Shown here piece after piece: positions 63,158 to 64,000 of a stretch of 64,000 nt of DNA. Origin of the DNA: Streptomyces sp. Ag109_O5-10. Lineage in GTDB: Bacteria; Actinomycetota; Actinomycetes; Streptomycetales; Streptomycetaceae. The translations under genes and the position numbers were made by a program. The notes beneath the pieces were generated by a model. That model ran no database searches, was not told where the DNA came from, and worked only from the letters and a program-made list of their open reading frames with translations. The stretch spans positions 9,300,001 through 9,364,000 of the forward strand of contig NZ_FNTQ01000001.1 of assembly GCF_900105755.1 (NCBI RefSeq), in the 5' to 3' direction. The first letter of the stretch is position 1, and each line of letters opens with the position of its first letter.

Positions 63158-64000
63158 ATGAAGAAGTGCTCGGTGTCCCTTGCCGCCGCGCTGACGGCCG
63201 CACTCGCCATCGGCGCGGCACCACCCGCGGCGTCCGCCACCGCCACCGGGGCGTTGCACTCCGCCGAAGGTGCCGCCACCGCGCCCGCCCCCCTGCGGCT
63301 GATGCCGCTGGGTGACTCGATCACCTGGGGCGTCGGCAGCCCGTCCGGGAACAGCTACCGCGGTTTCCTGGGGAACCAGCTGTCGGCCGAGGGGCATGCT
63401 CTGGACTTCGTCGGCTCGGGCCGCAACGGCACCATGTCCGACCCGGACAACGAAGGCCACTCCGGCTGGCGGATCGACCAGACCGCCGGCATCGCCGACT
63501 CCGTGCTGGCTGGTTACCGCCCCAACGTGGTCACTCTGGAGATCGGCACCAATGACCTGAACGGCAATTACCAGGTCCCGACCGCCCCCGACCGGCTCCG
63601 CGCGCTCATCGACCAGATCACCCGCGATGCCCCCGACGCGACCGTCCTCGTCGGCACCGTGATCGTCTCCACCAGCGGCACCGAGGAGGCCGTCCGTCCC
63701 GAGTTCAACGCCAGGCTCCCCGGAATCGTGCAAGCCGAGCAGGCCGCCGGCAAACATGTACGGCTGGTGGACATGAGCGCTCTGACCAGTGCGGATCTCT
63801 CCGACGCCCTGCACCCCAACGACAACGGCTTCCGCAAGATGGCGGACGCCTTCAACGCCGGGGTCCAGGCCGCGGACGCGGCCGGCTGGATCAAGCCGCC
63901 GGCATCGGCGGGTGGTGAGGTGCGCGCCGGAATCGCGGGGAAGTGCCTCGACGTCAACAACGGCAGCACCGTCAACGGAACCGCCGCGGACATCGCGCCA
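63158..64000 (+). CDS. Secreted SGNH/GDSL hydrolase with ricin-type C-terminus (3'-partial)
   Basis: ATG 63158 opens an exported protein (signal peptide MKKCSVSLAAALTAALAIGA) that runs past the end of the window after 281 codons. SGNH blocks are visible: MPLGDSITWG (catalytic Ser), Gly in VGSGRNG, GTNDLN (block III Asn) and DALHPND (block V Asp/His). The last residues, VRAGIAGKCLDVNNGSTVNG, are the start of a ricin-B (CBM13) repeat. It is probably a polysaccharide or acetyl-xylan-type esterase that complements the GH54 enzyme upstream. Confidence 0.9.
   Translation, partial: MKKCSVSLAAALTAALAIGAAPPAASATATGALHSAEGAATAPAPLRLMPLGDSITWGVGSPSGNSYRGFLGNQLSAEGHALDFVGSGRNGTMSDPDNEGHSGWRIDQTAGIADSVLAGYRPNVVTLEIGTNDLNGNYQVPTAPDRLRALIDQITRDAPDATVLVGTVIVSTSGTEEAVRPEFNARLPGIVQAEQAAGKHVRLVDMSALTSADLSDALHPNDNGFRKMADAFNAGVQAADAAGWIKPPASAGGEVRAGIAGKCLDVNNGSTVNGTAADIAP

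Overview
The window is high-GC actinobacterial DNA, almost certainly from a Streptomyces-type organism. GC-rich third codon positions, ECF and GntR/FadR-type regulators, F420 enzymes and secreted ricin-B-tailed glycosidases all point that way. The many insertion-sequence (IS) remnants and broken genes suggest an accessory chromosome arm or a large plasmid rather than the conserved core. No rRNA, tRNA or CRISPR array was seen.

Layout. 0-11.5 kb: an IS5 transposase remnant, a GlxA-type regulator divergent from an HD protein and an MFS exporter, then an ECF41 sigma factor followed by an exact ECF41-type promoter and an oxidoreductase / cupin lipoprotein / AhpD-like operon. Next come an unusual MFS-carboxymuconolactone decarboxylase chimera and a TetR/SRPBCC divergent pair. 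12-14 kb: secreted DUF4232 and S53 peptidase genes. 15-28.5 kb: the most coherent unit, a deoxysugar (probably L-fucose) catabolic island. It holds a FadR regulator, an ABC sugar transporter, an acid-sugar dehydratase, a mutarotase, a lactonase, two dehydrogenases, an aldo-keto reductase and a secreted beta-helix protein. A shared operator containing ATACGTAT lies at three control regions.

29-40 kb: a complete but decayed IS3 element with terminal inverted repeats; a MarR-controlled SDR / DHA2 exporter / LLM oxidoreductase / F420:NADP reductase cluster; a GNAT gene; and a LysR gene divergent from a quinone-reductase-like gene and an NTF2-like gene. 40-44.5 kb: a second-type NAD-dependent DNA ligase next to a two-repeat protein. 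44.5-52 kb: heavy decay, with an IS701 fragment whose end is repeated in inverted orientation around a muconolactone-isomerase-like gene, a possible relaxase fragment, an OGG-fold glycosylase pseudogene, a beta-propeller/kinase gene cut by an IS110 fragment, and a broken HEPN/ApeA-like gene.

52-60.5 kb: RibD-like and EthD-like genes; an AraC regulator divergent from an AhpD-like gene and a metallo-beta-lactamase-fold protein with an atypical metal site; a MOSC protein; a frameshifted RraA-like gene; and two damaged L,D-transpeptidases, one without its catalytic motif. 61-64 kb: a GH54 alpha-L-arabinofuranosidase with a ricin-B domain and a terminator, then an SGNH hydrolase that runs off the window.

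The best regulatory findings are the ECF41 sigma/promoter pair (TGTCACA-N16-CGTC) and the ATACGTAT operator set. Frameshifts are frequent, mostly from 29 kb onward. Some may be sequencing errors, so frame-dependent calls are flagged.
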